Assembly (NCBI RefSeq): GCF_900218065.1
Contig: NZ_OBMU01000001.1
Coordinates: forward strand, 667,674-731,673
From: Novosphingobium sp. Chol11
Lineage (GTDB): Bacteria > Pseudomonadota > Alphaproteobacteria > Sphingomonadales > Sphingomonadaceae
Length of the DNA: 64,000 bases
Reading direction: 5' to 3'
The position numbers and the translations under genes are program-made. This document shows, one piece after another, positions 1-9,284 of the stretch. Each line of letters starts with the position of its first letter. The first letter of the stretch is position 1. The notes below the pieces were generated by a model that saw only the letters and a program-made list of their open reading frames with translations, ran no database searches and was not told the DNA's origin.

Positions 1-1316
1 CCCTCGGCACATTCGCCGATTTCGTGGCTCGCCAGATGCGCTTGTCCGGTCCGGATGAGCAGCCGCCCTCGACCCTCCATGGCGTCACGCGCGTTGACGC
101 ACAGGTTGAGCACGGCATTTTCCATCTGATGCTGATCAACGAAAATGCGCCAGCCCTTCGCCTGCCTGTCGATCGACACGATGATCTGATCGCCGATCGA
201 CCGGTCGATAAGCTCGCCCATGCCGCCGACCAGCATGTCGAGATCGACCGCGCTCGGCAGCAGCGGCTCTGATCGGGCAAAGGCAAGCAGGCGGCGGGTG
301 AGGGCGGCGGCACGGTTCGCCCCTTCCATCGCATTGTCCAGATGGCGCGCCGCCTCCTGCGGCTTGAGGCGCAGCCTGCGCTTGGCCAGTTCCAATCCGC
401 CGACCACCACCGCCAGCATATTGTTGAAGTCATGGGCAATGCCGCCAGTCAACTGTCCGACGGCGTCCATCTTCTGCATCTGGCGGAGATTTTCCTCTGC
501 GGCAGCGCGCTCCGACGTTTCCTTCTTCAACTGCTCGTAAGCATCCGACAGTTCGGCCGTTCGCGCCGCCACGGCTTCTTCCAACCGGTCGGCCCGCTCC
601 GCCTCCGATTCGGCCATGCGCCGCGCCATGCGCCGCTCGCTATAGGCAGCATTCGCGACCCACAGCGCGAAGAGCACGCAGACCAGCAGCACCAGTCCGA
701 ACAGCCGGGACGTACGATCGACAAATTGCGTCCGGTTGCCCGCCAGCTTCACGGCCAGGCTCCGCTCCTGCAGCCGGGCATTTTCCGCCTGGATCACCCG
801 GTCAAGCAAGGCCGTGATATGCTTCAGATCTTCCGATCGGCCCGCACGGTGAAACTGCGCCAATGCCGCCATCTTCTGGTCATAAGTGGTGCGCAGCCCG
901 ATTTCGCTCAGCGTCTTGCCCCGCTGTTGAAAGGCGTCCTGCAATTCCCGCACATTGGCGCGCTGCCAACCGGACCGGCGCGTGGCGTAGTTCAGCAGCT
1001 TGAGCTGACTGGACGCGGTGCGCCACTGATCCTGGAAAAGGCGGCCTACGTCGGGGTCCAGGCTGATGACATAGCGCGCCAAGGTCACCTCTGCGCGCGC
1101 AGTCTTGGCCTCGAACGCACGGGCGAGCGCGATGATCTCGAAGCTGCGGCGTTGTTCCTGCAGCGCCCGCTCATGATCGCGCGACGCGCTGCTGGCGCTG
1201 TAGAGCAGGGTTCCCAAGGACCCTATCAGCAATATCACGAGGACCAGCGGAAGGGAGCGTCGCACCGCAGCCCGCCAGCCAGACTCCTGGTCGTCCATGT
1301 AATAGCTGTCTGCCAT
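1..1316 (-). CDS. Membrane histidine kinase with CHASE3-like sensor, C-terminus cut off by the window edge
   Basis: Partial gene: it starts at 1316 and runs leftward out of the window, so about 438 residues are visible. One membrane helix near residues 20-40 is followed by a helical periplasmic stretch that looks like a CHASE3 sensor, then a second helix (around residue 200) and a coiled coil. The H-box reads GQLTGGIAHDFNNM, with the phospho-accepting His of the HDFNN class often found in hybrid kinases. The N-box NLCVNARDAMEG is visible near the left edge. The G-boxes and any receiver domain lie outside. It follows the serine palmitoyltransferase gene on the same strand after about 120 bp. 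The ligand cannot be told. The kinase call is firm; the CHASE3 assignment is by pattern only. Confidence 0.88.
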   Translation of the reverse strand, partial: MADSYYMDDQESGWRAAVRRSLPLVLVILLIGSLGTLLYSASSASRDHERALQEQRRSFEIIALARAFEAKTARAEVTLARYVISLDPDVGRLFQDQWRTASSQLKLLNYATRRSGWQRANVRELQDAFQQRGKTLSEIGLRTTYDQKMAALAQFHRAGRSEDLKHITALLDRVIQAENARLQERSLAVKLAGNRTQFVDRTSRLFGLVLLVCVLFALWVANAAYSERRMARRMAESEAERADRLEEAVAARTAELSDAYEQLKKETSERAAAEENLRQMQKMDAVGQLTGGIAHDFNNMLAVVVGGLELAKRRLRLKPQEAARHLDNAMEGANRAAALTRRLLAFARSEPLLPSAVDLDMLVGGMGELIDRSIGDQIIVSIDRQAKGWRIFVDQHQMENAVLNLCVNARDAMEGRGRLLIRTGQAHLASHEIGECAE

Positions 1317-1436
1317 CAACCCCTGATCTTAGACGAACAGCATTACAGCGAAAATATCAAGGCACAAAAGGTTCCAGGCGATGACCCATGTTGCCGCTCG
1401 CTCGCCTCTTTTCGCCGACGCAACGGCGTTGCGCGA

Positions 1437-2699
1437 TCAGGCGATCGCGCCTGTGGCTTTGCCCGCTGCCTCGAACATGCCGATGATCTGGCCAACCTGT
1501 TCGTCGCTATGCTCCGCGCAAAGCGAACAACGCAGCAGGAAGGTTCCTGCCGGAGTGGCCGGGGGACGCGCCATGTTGACGTAAAGTCCGAGCTCAAGGA
1601 GAGCCTGCCACATCGCCACGGCCTGCGTCTGGTCGGTCAGGATGACGGCGATGATCGCGGACTGCGGCGTTTCGGTGCCCAGCTTGAAGCCAAGATCGGT
1701 AAGGCCCTTGTGCAGCCGCTGGCTGTTCTTCCACAGATGCGCGCGCTTTTCGCCAGCATGCATCAGCTTGCGGATAGATGTCGCCGCGGTTGCAACGACG
1801 CTCGGCGGCAGCGAGGCGGTAAAGACATAAGGACGGCAGACGAGGCGCAGAACCTCGAACTTGGGATGGTTCGATACGCAGAAGCCGCCCACGGTGCCGA
1901 CCGATTTGGAGAAGGTGCCGACGACGAAATCGACATCCTTTTCTACGCCCTGCTCCTCATAGACGCCACGGCCATTTGCGCCGAAAAAGCCCATGCCATG
2001 GGCTTCGTCCACCAGGATCATGCAATTGGCGTGCTTGCGTACCGCAGCCACCATCTCGGGCAGGGGGGCGACGTCGCCCAGCATGGAGTAGACGCCTTCC
2101 AGCACCACCAGCTTCTGCGCATCCGCAGGCAGGCGGCCGAGACGCTTGTCCAGATCCTCGACGCTGTTGTGGCGGAAGCGGACGATTTCGGCGTCCCCCA
2201 GGAAGCAGCCGTCATAGATGGACGCGTGGCTGTCTGCGTCCAGCACGACATAGTCGCCCTTCCCAGCCAGCGTGGAAATCATCCCAAGGTTTGCCTGATA
2301 GCCGGTCGAAAAGACCATGGCGCCCGACGTGCCGTAAAATTCCTTCAGCGCGTCTTCGACTTCCTTGTGGCCCTGGTAGGTGCCGTTCAATACGCGGCTG
2401 CCGGTGGTTCCAGCTCCGAATTCGTCAAGCGCCTTCTTGCCCGCCGCGACGACGTCCGGGTCGAAAGTCATACCCATATAGTTATATGTGCCGAGCAGGA
2501 TCGTGTCCTTGCCCTTGATCACAGCCTGGGTAGGGGACTTCACCTCATCCATGACGATCGCGAAGGGATCACGCACCCCGGTCGCGAGCAGCGCTTCGCG
2601 CTCGGCGATCAAGGGATCGAATTTGGAAAAGAGGTCGCGCGCGCCCGGGACTTCAGCAGGCGTATGGGCGTCGGTGGCGGTCTCTACAGCGTCGGTCAT
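1437..2699 (-). CDS. spt: Serine palmitoyltransferase
   Basis: PLP-dependent alpha-oxoamine synthase that condenses L-serine with a long-chain acyl thioester to give 3-ketosphinganine, the first step of sphingolipid synthesis; soluble and homodimeric in sphingomonads. The 420 residues match the Sphingomonas paucimobilis enzyme in length. The PLP lysine is K265 in GTFSKSVGTVGGF, the ring-stacking His is H158 in DADSHASIYDG, and the cofactor-binding VDEAHGMGFFG segment is intact. The C-terminal ARPPATPAGTFLLRCS is also typical. A dedicated ACP gene lies 131 bp upstream on the same strand, suggesting an acyl-ACP donor, as proposed for Caulobacter. Distinction from 5-aminolevulinate synthase or KBL rests on overall similarity to the paucimobilis protein. 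Confidence 0.95.
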   Translation of the reverse strand: MTDAVETATDAHTPAEVPGARDLFSKFDPLIAEREALLATGVRDPFAIVMDEVKSPTQAVIKGKDTILLGTYNYMGMTFDPDVVAAGKKALDEFGAGTTGSRVLNGTYQGHKEVEDALKEFYGTSGAMVFSTGYQANLGMISTLAGKGDYVVLDADSHASIYDGCFLGDAEIVRFRHNSVEDLDKRLGRLPADAQKLVVLEGVYSMLGDVAPLPEMVAAVRKHANCMILVDEAHGMGFFGANGRGVYEEQGVEKDVDFVVGTFSKSVGTVGGFCVSNHPKFEVLRLVCRPYVFTASLPPSVVATAATSIRKLMHAGEKRAHLWKNSQRLHKGLTDLGFKLGTETPQSAIIAVILTDQTQAVAMWQALLELGLYVNMARPPATPAGTFLLRCSLCAEHSDEQVGQIIGMFEAAGKATGAIA

Positions 2700-2830
2700 C
2701 GCATATTTCCGTTAGGGTTCGAGCAGCGTCGAGCAAGTCGAGATGCGTCAGTCGAAAATTCTTGCCCGTCCTCTTCATCATCCGCCCTGCGCGAGGCACA
2801 GGAGGGGCGAAGTGAACGGAGGGGACTGGA

Positions 2831-3073
2831 TCAGCCCTTCAACTTCGCCACAGCGTCCACAAGCTGACCGATATTTTCGATCTCAGCCTGCATGTTCATG
2901 GTGATGATGATGTCGAACTCATCCTCGATCGCCGCAACGAAATCCATGACGGTCAGGCTGTCCCATTCCAGGTCGCCTGCGAAGGTCGTCGCTTCGCTGA
3001 GGTCGACGCCCTTCTTGTTGAAAGGAGCGATTTGCGCGGCGATGCTGTCGAAAATCTGCTGGCGATCCGTCAT
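2831..3073 (-). CDS. Acyl carrier protein dedicated to sphingolipid synthesis
   Basis: An 80-residue acidic acyl carrier protein. The phosphopantetheine serine is in the motif DLEWDSLTVMDF, followed by the usual acidic helix (AAIEDEFDI). A longer in-frame start exists at 3151, but 3073 (MTDRQQIFDSIAAQI) gives the normal ACP length. It sits directly upstream of serine palmitoyltransferase on the same strand, an association known in sphingolipid-producing alphaproteobacteria, where the ACP is thought to hand the acyl chain to the transferase. It differs from housekeeping AcpP, which usually has the GADSLD version of the motif. Confidence 0.9.
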   Translation of the reverse strand: MTDRQQIFDSIAAQIAPFNKKGVDLSEATTFAGDLEWDSLTVMDFVAAIEDEFDIIITMNMQAEIENIGQLVDAVAKLKG

Positions 3074-3193
3074 GATCTGTTCAAAGCTTTCCCATGAAAG
3101 GGCGGTTTTTGCCCCCAAGCCCCGCCTCTTGGCAAGGGAATAAGGCGTCAATCAGGCAGCATCGCGCCCGATTATGAGCTGCCTTGCGCGCTC

Positions 3194-3472
3194 TTACCGG
3201 AAATTGTCGGCGTAAGCCTGAATCTTCAGCGTCTTGGGCGGGGTCGGAATGAAGGTGTAGCCGATTTCATATTTGTCGGCATAGGCACGCGCCGCGTCCA
3301 GCGATGGGAAGGTCAGCTTCACCTGGCTCTGCGTATCACCAGATCCGGCCCAGCCCGTCAGCGGGTCTGGCTTCATCGCCTCGCTCGGCGCAAATTCCAA
3401 TACCCATTTGTCGGTCCGCGCCTTGCCGGACTGGAGGGCATTTTTCTGAATCTGGTAGATGCGCGCAGCCAT
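3194..3472 (-). CDS. Complex I accessory subunit, NDUFS4/ETC_C1 family
   Basis: A 92-residue protein (start MAARIYQIQKNALQSGKART) of the NDUFS4 / 18 kDa complex I subunit family. This family is an accessory part of NADH:ubiquinone oxidoreductase in alphaproteobacteria and mitochondria, on the matrix/cytoplasmic arm. The family pattern is clear: a WVLEFAP strand, the MKPDPLTGWAGSGDTQSQV segment, then a DAARAYADKYEIGY helix and a PKTLKIQAYADNF end. It stands alone, away from any nuo operon, which is usual. An upstream extension of the frame to 3604 is rejected because it is arginine-rich and overlaps hrpB. Confidence 0.9.
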   Translation of the reverse strand: MAARIYQIQKNALQSGKARTDKWVLEFAPSEAMKPDPLTGWAGSGDTQSQVKLTFPSLDAARAYADKYEIGYTFIPTPPKTLKIQAYADNFR

Positions 3473-3531
3473 TATCGCGTCAAACTCCTGGGAAGGGCGA
3501 TGGGTCCGTTGCACCAGCGTGCGCCCGGAAG

Positions 3532-5979
3532 TCAAGACTTGGAGCGGGCATCGGCGCGTTTCGTGCGGAGCGTGGCGGCGGCGCCTGCCGGATCGTCGGG
3601 CCATGGATGCCGGGGATAGCGTCCACGCATTTCCTTTGCGACCGCACTCCAGCTTCCCGCCCAGAAGCCCGGCAGGTCTCGCGTCGTCTGTATCGGTCGC
3701 CCGGCGGGAGAGGTGAGGGAGAGGACCAGCGGGATGCGCTCGCTGCCGACGACCGGATGCTCGGTAAGGCCGAACAGCGCCTGCACCCGAAGCTCCACGC
3801 GCGGCCCGCCTTCTGCTGCATAGTCGATCTCATGGCTGCTTCCGGCAGGCGATTGAAATGCCGGGGGAGCCAGGCGGTCGAGTTGTTGCTTGCCGTCCCA
3901 GCCGATGATGCCCTCAAGAACGCCGGACAATTGCGACCGGTCGATGTCCGACAGGCGCCTCTTGCCCGCGAGCAGGGGCGAAAGCCACTCGTCGATCGTC
4001 GCCAGCAACGCGGCATCCGCCAACGCCTCCACCCCCGCAAAGCCAGCCCGCATCCGCAGTGATCGCGCCGCGTCCGACCAAGGCAGCAGATCAAGTCCAC
4101 CCTGCCTGACCCCCTCCAGCAAAGCTGCTACGACAGCATCAGGGTCCGGCCGGTCATCCGATCCGGACGTCAGCCGCACCGCGCCCAGACGTCTCTCGCG
4201 TAGAGCCTCGATGCCGCCCGTTGCGGCCCGGAACCGCACCGTCCGATGCTCCTTCAGCCGCGCGCTGAACAGCCGCAGCACTTCAGTTTCACTGATCGGC
4301 GCGGCCGAAAGGATACGCGCTCCCGCCGCGCTGCCCTGTACTTCCCCCACCGCAAGCCATTCCTCACGCGCGAGCGGGCTTAGCGGATCAAGCCTAAAAC
4401 CGCGCCCGCCGACGCTGGCCCATTCCGCGCCGTCGGCAGAGCGCCGCTTGGCCACGCGGTCAGGGAAGGCCAGCGCAAGACATAGCCCCGCATCATGCTC
4501 GCCCGCCGCCATTGTTTGTCCGGAAGCCACCAGCTTCGCCCAGCGCCTGGCCATTGCCTTGGCCGCATCGGCCCGCTTTCCACTTTCCCGCCGCCAGCGT
4601 AACCGCCGTTGCGACAGGTCCACATCTTGCCCGCCAATGCCCCGCTCGCCCAACAGCACCGCGATCTCCGCCGCCACCTCGGCCAGTCCCAATTCGCCCG
4701 CGCGCACCAGCATGTGGCCGATCCGCGGCTCCACCGGCAGCCGCGCCAGCGCCTTGCCATGCGGCGTTATCCGCCCATCCTCGTCCAGCGCCTCCAAGAC
4801 CGTCAGCCGCTTGCGCGCCTCATCCAGCGCGGGGCGGGGCGGCGGGTCGAGCCAGCGCATGCTGGCCGGGTCGCTCACCCCCCACAACGCGCAATCAAGC
4901 AGCAGGCTCGATAGATCGCTTTCCAATATCTCGGGCGGATCGAAAGGCGGCATGCCCGCCGTGGCGGCCGCTTCCCACAGCCGATAAGCCACGCCCGGCC
5001 GCTGCCTTGCAGCACGCCCCGCCCGTTGGGTCGCGGCTGCCTGGCTCGCCCGTTCCGTGACCAGCCGCGTCACCCCCGCTGCCCGGTCATAGCGCGGCCT
5101 TCGAGCGAGGCCGGAGTCGATCACGATCCGCACTCCATCGATGGTCAGGCTGGTTTCAGCGATCGAGGTCGCCAGGATCACCTTGCGCTTTCCCTCCCGT
5201 GAAGGACGGATGGCGGCACGCTGCGCTGCCGGGTCCAGGCTGCCGTGCAGCCGATGCAGCTCGACGCCTATCCCCTCCAGTCGCTCCGCCGTCCGCTCGA
5301 TCTCCGCCACGCCGGGCAGGAACGCAAGCAGGTCGCCGTCGGCCTCCTCCGCCAGCGCCCGTCGCACGGCCCCGGCCATCTCATCCTCGATGCGCTTTTC
5401 CGCCGCCCGGCCGATGTGCCGCAACTCCAGCGGCTGAATCCGGCCTTCGCTCTCCAGCACCGGCGCATCGTCCAGCAACGCGGCACAGCGGGCGCCATCC
5501 AGCGTGGCCGACATGGGCACGATGCGCAGATCAGGACGCAGCGCCGCCTGCGCATCCAGCGCCAGCGCCAGCCCTAAGTCGCTGTCCAAGCTCCTCTCAT
5601 GCACTTCATCGAACAGGACCGCCGATACTCCGGCAAGCTCCGGATCATCCTGAATCCGGCGGACGAAAATCCCCTCCGTCAGGACGAGCAGGCGCGTTGC
5701 GGCCGACTGCCTGCTGTCCATCCGCGTCGCATAGCCAACGACCCCGCCCGGCACGCCGCCCATCAGCTCCGCAATCCGCTCGGCCGCCGCGCGCGCTGCC
5801 AGTCTGCGGGGAGACAGCAGCAGCACCTGCCCCGTACACCACGGCTCATTCAGCAAGGCAGGTGCGACAGCCGTCGTCTTGCCAGCGCCCGGCGGCGCAA
5901 CCAGCACCGCGCTGTTCCGGTCACGCAGGCTGCTCAGCAAATGAGGGAGAATATCGTGGATGGGCAGGGTGGCGCTCAT
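3532..5979 (-). CDS. hrpB: ATP-dependent helicase HrpB
   Basis: Superfamily 2 DEAH-type RNA/DNA helicase of the HrpB family, 815 residues, close to the roughly 810 of E. coli HrpB. Order of domains: Walker A APPGAGKTTAV near residue 35, motif II LFDEVHERS (DEVH variant), motif III PMSATLD, helicase C domain with TSIAETSLTIDGVR and the QRAGRAAR motif VI, then the helicase-associated domain and the HrpB-specific C-terminal domain. The start at 5979 is preceded by GAGGAG; a start 21 bases earlier is less likely. The substrate of HrpB is not well defined. The reading frame is intact. Confidence 0.95.
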   Translation of the reverse strand: MSATLPIHDILPHLLSSLRDRNSAVLVAPPGAGKTTAVAPALLNEPWCTGQVLLLSPRRLAARAAAERIAELMGGVPGGVVGYATRMDSRQSAATRLLVLTEGIFVRRIQDDPELAGVSAVLFDEVHERSLDSDLGLALALDAQAALRPDLRIVPMSATLDGARCAALLDDAPVLESEGRIQPLELRHIGRAAEKRIEDEMAGAVRRALAEEADGDLLAFLPGVAEIERTAERLEGIGVELHRLHGSLDPAAQRAAIRPSREGKRKVILATSIAETSLTIDGVRIVIDSGLARRPRYDRAAGVTRLVTERASQAAATQRAGRAARQRPGVAYRLWEAAATAGMPPFDPPEILESDLSSLLLDCALWGVSDPASMRWLDPPPRPALDEARKRLTVLEALDEDGRITPHGKALARLPVEPRIGHMLVRAGELGLAEVAAEIAVLLGERGIGGQDVDLSQRRLRWRRESGKRADAAKAMARRWAKLVASGQTMAAGEHDAGLCLALAFPDRVAKRRSADGAEWASVGGRGFRLDPLSPLAREEWLAVGEVQGSAAGARILSAAPISETEVLRLFSARLKEHRTVRFRAATGGIEALRERRLGAVRLTSGSDDRPDPDAVVAALLEGVRQGGLDLLPWSDAARSLRMRAGFAGVEALADAALLATIDEWLSPLLAGKRRLSDIDRSQLSGVLEGIIGWDGKQQLDRLAPPAFQSPAGSSHEIDYAAEGGPRVELRVQALFGLTEHPVVGSERIPLVLSLTSPAGRPIQTTRDLPGFWAGSWSAVAKEMRGRYPRHPWPDDPAGAAATLRTKRADARSKS

Positions 5980-6036
5980 GATTTGCTCCTCTCGCCCCAA
6001 TCGTCATCCGGTGCAATGCCGCTGCAATGCCAGGCT

Positions 6037-6822
6037 TTATCCAAACAGCAGTCTATGGACCGGGTTGTCCGGGTCGAGCAGCATCTTAGCCGTTAGCCCT
6101 AATGACATGATGATCAGCAGGGGCCGTATCAGCTTGCTGCCGAACCGCATGGCCAGGCGCGATCCGATCTGGCTGCCGGTGATGCTGCCGACAGCCATCG
6201 TCAACCCCGCGATCCAAAGCACATGACCGCCAGCGACCATCGTCAACAGGCCCGCTACATTGCTGGCAAGGTTGGCCGCCTTTGTCTGCGCCGTCGCGCG
6301 GACCAGGCCCAGTCCGCCCAATGCCAGGAAGATAGTGGCGTAAAATGCTCCCGCACCCGGTCCAAAGAAGCCGTCGTAAAAACCGATGACGCCGATAGAC
6401 AGGCTCAGCCCCGCCAGTCCCACCCGGCTGTGCCGATCCATCTCGCTTAAGCGGGGCGAGAAGGTGAAATAGCCTGCGAGCGCGATCAGCAGACCCGGCA
6501 TCAACCCCGCCAATATGCCGGGGTCCACCCGCTGAAGCAGCCAGGCGCCACCTACCGAACCAACAAATGCTGCGATAATCGGCCAGCGATAGGCCTTCAG
6601 ATCCATATGCCCGGCGCGCGCGTAAGCGACGCAGGCGCCAAATGTGCCCAGCGATGATTGCAGCTTGTTGGTGCCCACGGCTGCTACGGGCGGCACGCCT
6701 GCCGCCAGCAAGGCGGGCAGGGAAATCAGCCCGCCGCCTCCAGCCATCGCGTCGATGCATCCGGAAATCAGGGCCGCCGCCATAAGGAAGGCCAGCGTTT
6801 CAGGAGATAGGATGATGTCCAT
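6037..6822 (-). CDS. TauE/SafE (YfcA-type) membrane transporter
   Basis: A 261-residue integral membrane protein of the TSUP (TauE/SafE) family. The family's two internal halves are visible: the first begins with GCIDAMAGGGGLISLPALLAAGVPP followed by VGTNKLQSSLG, the second with GFYDGFFGPGAGAF followed by TAQTKAANLASN. This glycine-rich pattern and the spacing match YfcA. Family members export sulfite, organosulfonates or other small anions; the substrate here cannot be read from sequence. No sulfur-metabolism gene is adjacent, so a sulfur role would be guesswork. Confidence 0.9.
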   Translation of the reverse strand: MDIILSPETLAFLMAAALISGCIDAMAGGGGLISLPALLAAGVPPVAAVGTNKLQSSLGTFGACVAYARAGHMDLKAYRWPIIAAFVGSVGGAWLLQRVDPGILAGLMPGLLIALAGYFTFSPRLSEMDRHSRVGLAGLSLSIGVIGFYDGFFGPGAGAFYATIFLALGGLGLVRATAQTKAANLASNVAGLLTMVAGGHVLWIAGLTMAVGSITGSQIGSRLAMRFGSKLIRPLLIIMSLGLTAKMLLDPDNPVHRLLFG

Positions 6823-6906
6823 GCGCGTCCGCTTCAGCCTCTGCCGCGCCCTGTCGTCAGAACCACATGCGCCTGCACACCTATACGATCGGAGCGCGCC
6901 TGTTCC

Positions 6907-7947
6907 TCAATAAGCGCGAGCGATGGCGAATTCGACGGCTTCGGTCAGCGCCGCCTTGGCCTTGCCCGTGTCGAACCGGCCGAGCGCATCAATGGCGCGC
7001 TGGCCATAGAGCCTTGCCCGCGCGAGCGTATCGTTGATCGCGCCCGTCTTGCGCAGCAACCCGGTCGCATGCGCCAAATCCTCGTCGCTGACCCGATTGC
7101 CCGCGATCGCCTGCTTCCAGAAAGCGCGATCTTCTTCGGAACCGCGAGCATAGGCCAGGATCACGGGCAGCGTCACCTTGCCATCGCGGAAATCGTCGCC
7201 TGCGTCCTTGCCCATTGTGGCGCCGTCCGATTCATAATCGATCGCATCGTCGATCAGCTGGAATGCGATGCCAAGGTTCCGGCCATAGACATCCAGCGCC
7301 TTTTCCTCCGTCTCGTCCCGGTCCGCGACCACGGCGGATATGCGGCAGGCGGCGGCGAACAGCGCGGCTGTCTTCGCCCCGATGATGTCCAGATATTGCT
7401 CTTCGCTCGTGTCGATGCGGCGCTGCGCGGTCAATTGATTGACCTCACCTTCCGCGATCACCGCCGAGGCGTTGGACAGGATCTTCAGCACCTTGAGCGA
7501 TTCCGCCTCGACCATCAGCTCAAAGGCACGGGAGAAGAGGAAATCGCCCACCAGCACGCTGGCGCTGTTGCCCCAGATGATATTGGCGGTCTTGCGGCCC
7601 CGGCGCAGGCCCGATCCATCGACCACATCATCATGCAGCAGTGTTGCGGTGTGAATGAACTCGACCGCCGCTGCCAGCTTGTAGTGGCGGCTGCCCGCAT
7701 AGCCGACCAATTGAGCGCAGGCGAGGGTCAGCATCGGGCGCATCCGCTTGCCGCCGCCCGCGATCAGGTGGCCGGCCAGTTCCGGGATCAGGGGGATGCG
7801 CGACTGCATCCGGTCCAATATGACCGCATTGACCTGGTTCATGCCTTCGGCAACCAGCGCCATCATGGGGGTGAGCGAAGGCTCGCCATTGGCGCGGCCG
7901 ATGGGGTGGACATTGCCGGAGATGGGGCCGGGGGCAGGTGCGGTCAT
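6907..7947 (-). CDS. Long-chain polyprenyl diphosphate synthase
   Basis: Trans-prenyltransferase that extends farnesyl or geranyl diphosphate with isopentenyl diphosphate to make the quinone side chain (octaprenyl or decaprenyl; sphingomonads make Q-10). Both aspartate-rich motifs are intact: LLHDDVVDGSGLRRG (first) and FQLIDDAIDYESD (second), with GGGKRMRPMLTL upstream as the diphosphate-binding arginine region. Length is 346 residues from 7947; an in-frame ATG at 7971 would add 8. It is divergent from the chorismate mutase gene, with about 100 bp between the start codons. Chain length cannot be proven from the sequence alone, so ispB or ddsA would both be reasonable symbols. Confidence 0.92.
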   Translation of the reverse strand: MTAPAPGPISGNVHPIGRANGEPSLTPMMALVAEGMNQVNAVILDRMQSRIPLIPELAGHLIAGGGKRMRPMLTLACAQLVGYAGSRHYKLAAAVEFIHTATLLHDDVVDGSGLRRGRKTANIIWGNSASVLVGDFLFSRAFELMVEAESLKVLKILSNASAVIAEGEVNQLTAQRRIDTSEEQYLDIIGAKTAALFAAACRISAVVADRDETEEKALDVYGRNLGIAFQLIDDAIDYESDGATMGKDAGDDFRDGKVTLPVILAYARGSEEDRAFWKQAIAGNRVSDEDLAHATGLLRKTGAINDTLARARLYGQRAIDALGRFDTGKAKAALTEAVEFAIARAY

Positions 7948-8051
7948 GACCCGGCCCATGTGGCGGTGCAAAATGCAGATAGCAAGCGGGAATAGCTTGC
8001 ACAGAGCGACGGATGGGGCAAAAAGCGCGCGGATATTCGGAAGGGACGGGC

Positions 8052-8330
8052 GTGGACGACACTTTGAAGCGGTATCGCGAGAGCATCGACAATATTGATG
8101 CCGCCCTCGTGTTCATGCTCGCGGAACGCTTCAAGATCACCCAGGCTGTCGGCGAATATAAGGCGACTCACGCCCTGCCGCCAGCCGATCCGGGCCGGGA
8201 GGAGCGTCAGATCAGCCGCCTGCGTCAGCTGGCGACGGATGCCAATCTCGATCCCGACTTCACCGAAAAATTCCTGCGCTTCATCATCGATGAAGTGATC
8301 CGCCATCACGAACGGCTGCGGGACGCCTGA
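8052..8330 (+). CDS. Chorismate mutase, AroQ class
   Basis: Single-domain monofunctional chorismate mutase (chorismate to prephenate, phenylalanine/tyrosine pathway). The all-helical AroQ pattern is visible: RYRESIDNIDAALVFMLAER in helix 1, the KITQAVGEYKA active-site segment, and a C-terminal helix FIIDEVIRHHERL. The most likely start is GTG at 8052, preceded by GGAAGGGAC at good distance; an upstream ATG at 8013 would add a 13-residue tail atypical of the family. No secretion signal, so it acts in the cytoplasm. Confidence 0.9.
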   Translation: MDDTLKRYRESIDNIDAALVFMLAERFKITQAVGEYKATHALPPADPGREERQISRLRQLATDANLDPDFTEKFLRFIIDEVIRHHERLRDA

Positions 8331-8393
8331 GAACCTGCTACGCGAAGGAGGCAGTCGAAGGCGGCTTTTCTCCCCGCCTAATCGCCCGCTAGC

Positions 8394-9284
8394 CTAAGCT
8401 GGTTCGTTGACCGTTTCCCGCTTGCCTTGTGACCGGCCCAGCAGCACTCCGCCCAGCGCCAGCGCGAAGCCGGCCAACTGAACCGGCACCAGCTTCTCAC
8501 CAAATAGCAGCCACGCCTCCACCGCAGCAAGCGGCGGGACCAAGAGCAGCAGCATCGACATCCGCGTCGGACCTTGCGTCCGCACCAGCCATACCAGCAG
8601 CGACAGGCCGCCCGCCGACAGGCCCAGCACTGACCATGCGAGCCCCAGCCACAGAATAGGCGCGCCATCCCAGCGGGTCTCCCCAGCGATCAGGGCAGCG
8701 GCGATGGCGACGAACGCGCCGCCTGCATTTTGCACCGCGCCGGAAATCCATATGCCATCCCCTGACAGCGAGCCGCGCTGCACCAGCGTCCCTGCCGCCA
8801 TCGCTACTACCGACAGCAAGCCCGCTACCACGGGTAGCAGCGGCACCGCGCCCGCGCCCGACCGTTCGATCGCTGGCAGTAGCACGCAGACCACGCCCGC
8901 GATCGCGATCGCCAGGCCCGCCCACCCGCGCGCGAGCAGGCGGTCGCCCAGCAGGAATGCGCCTGCCACGGCCACCATCAGCGGCTGCAGCGCGCCAAGC
9001 AACGACATGATGCCCGCAGGCATTTCGCGATAGACCGCCCACCAGCTCACGGTCAGATAAACCCCATGCAGCATCGCGCCCGCCGCCAGATGCAGCATCA
9101 GCCGCTTGCCGCGGGGAAGCTTCTGCCCGGCACGCCACGCCACAAATCCCAGCAGCAGAGCCGTGAGCGTCATGCGCACGCTCAGGATCAATTCCGGCGC
9201 GCCATGCGGCACCGTGCCCCGCGCGACGATGAAGCCGGTCGACCAAATCAGGATGAATAACAGGGAGGTAGCGAATCCGATCAT
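8394..9284 (-). CDS. EamA/DMT-family transporter
   Basis: A 296-residue protein with about ten hydrophobic helices and two EamA repeats (residues roughly 5-135 and 150-285). This is the drug/metabolite transporter superfamily, inner-membrane exporters of small molecules. The start MIGFATSLLFILIWSTGF at 9284 overlaps the ccmB stop by four bases (ATGA), so it is likely co-translated with the heme-exporter genes. Substrate unknown; the coupling to ccmAB may be accidental. A much longer open frame upstream in the same phase is not coding, because it lies inside ccmB. Confidence 0.88.
   Translation of the reverse strand: MIGFATSLLFILIWSTGFIVARGTVPHGAPELILSVRMTLTALLLGFVAWRAGQKLPRGKRLMLHLAAGAMLHGVYLTVSWWAVYREMPAGIMSLLGALQPLMVAVAGAFLLGDRLLARGWAGLAIAIAGVVCVLLPAIERSGAGAVPLLPVVAGLLSVVAMAAGTLVQRGSLSGDGIWISGAVQNAGGAFVAIAAALIAGETRWDGAPILWLGLAWSVLGLSAGGLSLLVWLVRTQGPTRMSMLLLLVPPLAAVEAWLLFGEKLVPVQLAGFALALGGVLLGRSQGKRETVNEPA

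Noticed and set aside
342-2867. Very long open frame (over 800 codons) on the + strand
   Set aside because: It lies opposite the kinase and serine palmitoyltransferase genes, whose products are clear families. High GC gives long antisense frames; its translation has no family resemblance.
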